Positions 6,369 to 6,670 of a stretch of DNA of 6,670 nt are shown here, piece by piece; the stretch's first letter is position 1; each line of letters begins with the position of its first letter. This DNA is from Methanobacteriota archaeon (GTDB lineage: Archaea; Thermoplasmatota; JASEFT01; JAUWIS01): assembly GCA_030605245.1 (NCBI GenBank), contig JAUWIS010000048.1, positions 1-6,670 of the forward strand, in the 5' to 3' direction. The translations under genes and the position numbers were made by a program. Under the pieces are notes generated by a model that was not told where the DNA came from, did no database searches, and was given only the letters and a program-made list of their open reading frames with translations.

Positions 6369-6424
6369 TCCTTCTTTTTCTTTTCCGCCAGACGCTTTTC
6401 TTTTTCTTTAGAAAAAGAAAAGGG
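6369..6424 (+). repeat. Pyrimidine-rich repeat unit, copy B (includes hairpin 7)
   Basis: This is the second direct copy of the unit: a TCC plus C/T tract, the core TTTTCCGCCAGACGC, then hairpin 7. Its core is nearly identical, as reverse complement, to the inverted copy at 6185-6218 (AGCGTCT followed by GCGGAAA), so copy B and that copy could form a large foldback enclosing hairpins 3-6. Confidence 0.65.
6395..6422. repeat. Hairpin 7: 12-bp perfect pyrimidine/purine inverted repeat, 4-base loop
   Basis: Arms CTTTTCTTTTTC and GAAAAAGAAAAG flank the loop ttta. It has the longest stem of the cluster and is the one nearest the membrane-protein gene, ending 46 bases before its ATG. Like hairpin 5, it has one pyrimidine and one purine arm. 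Confidence 0.87.
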
Positions 6425-6439
6425 CTGTTCGAAACATTC

Positions 6440-6449
6440 TTAAACTATC
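6440..6449 (+). promoter_or_regulatory. Possible TATA-like element for the DUF92-like gene
   Basis: TTAAACTATC sits about 25 bases before the ATG at 6469, the distance expected if transcription begins at or next to the start codon. No Shine-Dalgarno sequence precedes either candidate ATG, which agrees with a leaderless mRNA. The consensus match is weak. Confidence 0.3.
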
Positions 6450-6468
6450 ACTCTGCTTTATCATTTCA

Positions 6469-6670
6469 ATGATTATTATCTCAATGAACCTCATTGCTGT
6501 ATTTGGGATATGCTGTTTGCTTGCTGTGTTAACCTATCTGCTGAAGGCTTTGGACCTATTCGGTTCTTTTGCAGCATTAATCCTTGGTTTAATCATAGGT
6601 GTGTTCGGTGGTTTACGATGGCTTATTGTTTTGATAGTGTTCTTATTTATCAGTTTTGCTGTTACAAAAT
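6469..6670 (+). CDS. DUF92/TIGR00297-like integral membrane protein, N-terminal part
   Basis: The first 67 codons of a membrane protein are present; the frame leaves the window without a stop. Three hydrophobic segments are visible at about residues 7-25, 30-48 and 50-65. The pattern LKALDLFGSFAALILG (residues 25-40) followed by GVFGGLRWL (44-52) resembles my memory of the start of the DUF92 (TIGR00297) family. Plant members of that family include VTE6, a phytyl-phosphate kinase; archaeal members lack a proven role as far as I know, and a link to isoprenoid lipid phosphates is only a suggestion. The start could be the ATG at 6469 or the in-frame ATG at 6484; neither has a Shine-Dalgarno site, and the first is chosen for its distance from the TATA-like element. 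The gene diverges from the tRNA/rpo unit. Family assignment is by eye. Confidence 0.7.
   Translation, partial: MIIISMNLIAVFGICCLLAVLTYLLKALDLFGSFAALILGLIIGVFGGLRWLIVLIVFLFISFAVTK

Larger units (their letters stand above)
6091..6422. repeat. Divergent intergenic region packed with hairpins and purine/pyrimidine repeats
   Basis: This stretch lies between the leftward tRNA/rpo unit and the rightward membrane-protein gene and holds no credible gene. Short open frames on both strands are low-complexity Phe/Leu/Ser/Lys/Arg-rich products of the repeats. It contains seven perfect inverted repeats with short loops, listed separately, joined by linkers that recur in both orientations, such as GCGGAAAG and its complement CTTTCCGC. 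Because both flanking units point outward, none of the hairpins can terminate a gene visible here. It could be an expanded mobile-type palindromic repeat family, a structured RNA, or a protein-binding or nucleoid element; the sequence alone does not decide. Confidence 0.75.

Noticed and set aside
6395..6422. Hairpin 7 as a transcription terminator
   Set aside because: No visible gene ends here: the tRNA/rpo unit starts to the left and the DUF92-like gene starts to the right, both pointing away.
6091..6422. CRISPR array
   Set aside because: The repeats are not regularly spaced direct copies with unique spacers; they are varied palindromes with short loops and mixed orientation, and no cas gene is present.
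6039..6472. Several open frames of 74-90 codons on both strands in the repeat cluster
   Set aside because: Their sequences are Phe/Leu/Ser/Lys/Arg-rich products of C/T and A/G tracts and hairpins, overlap each other on both strands, have no start signals, and two also run into the tRNA promoter or the DUF92-like gene start.

Overview
The window looks like archaeal chromosome. The minus strand carries the start of an RNA polymerase operon, rpoH (Rpo5/H), rpoB (Rpo2/B) and rpoA1 (Rpo1N/A', cut off at the left edge). A tRNA-Lys(UUU) gene lies directly upstream on the same strand. RpoB is one unsplit 1137-residue chain. That argues against the methanogen, Archaeoglobus and haloarchaeal groups in which B is divided into B'' and B'. 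The N-terminus of B and the gene order fit a Thermoplasmatota-like lineage best, but this placement is an inference from memory, not a phylogeny.

Layout, following minus-strand transcription from right to left: a TATA-like element (6078-6087); the tRNA-Lys gene (6048 down to 5906); a 50-base spacer with a ribosome binding site; rpoH (5855-5619); rpoB (5622-2209); rpoA1 (2212 to the edge). Both gene junctions are 4-base ATGA overlaps, so the three subunits are probably translationally coupled. They assemble into one enzyme: A' carries the Mg-binding NADFDGD loop, B the other half of the active site, and H the small jaw-associated subunit. I see no clear promoter for rpoH, so it may be co-transcribed with the tRNA.

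The tRNA gene is the most unusual gene here. It is a complete tRNA-Lys(UUU) interrupted by two introns: a 21-base intron at the canonical 37/38 site with a perfect bulge-helix-bulge (BHB), and a 48-base intron inside the D-loop at 20/21 with a slightly relaxed BHB. Removing both leaves a regular 74-base cloverleaf.

To the right, about 330 bases (6091-6422) contain no credible gene. They hold seven perfect inverted repeats (8-12 bp arms, 3-5 base loops) plus diverged copies of a purine/pyrimidine-biased unit in both orientations. The cluster lies between two divergent transcription units. After it, the plus strand begins a membrane protein resembling the DUF92/TIGR00297 family (from 6469), truncated by the right edge after 67 codons.
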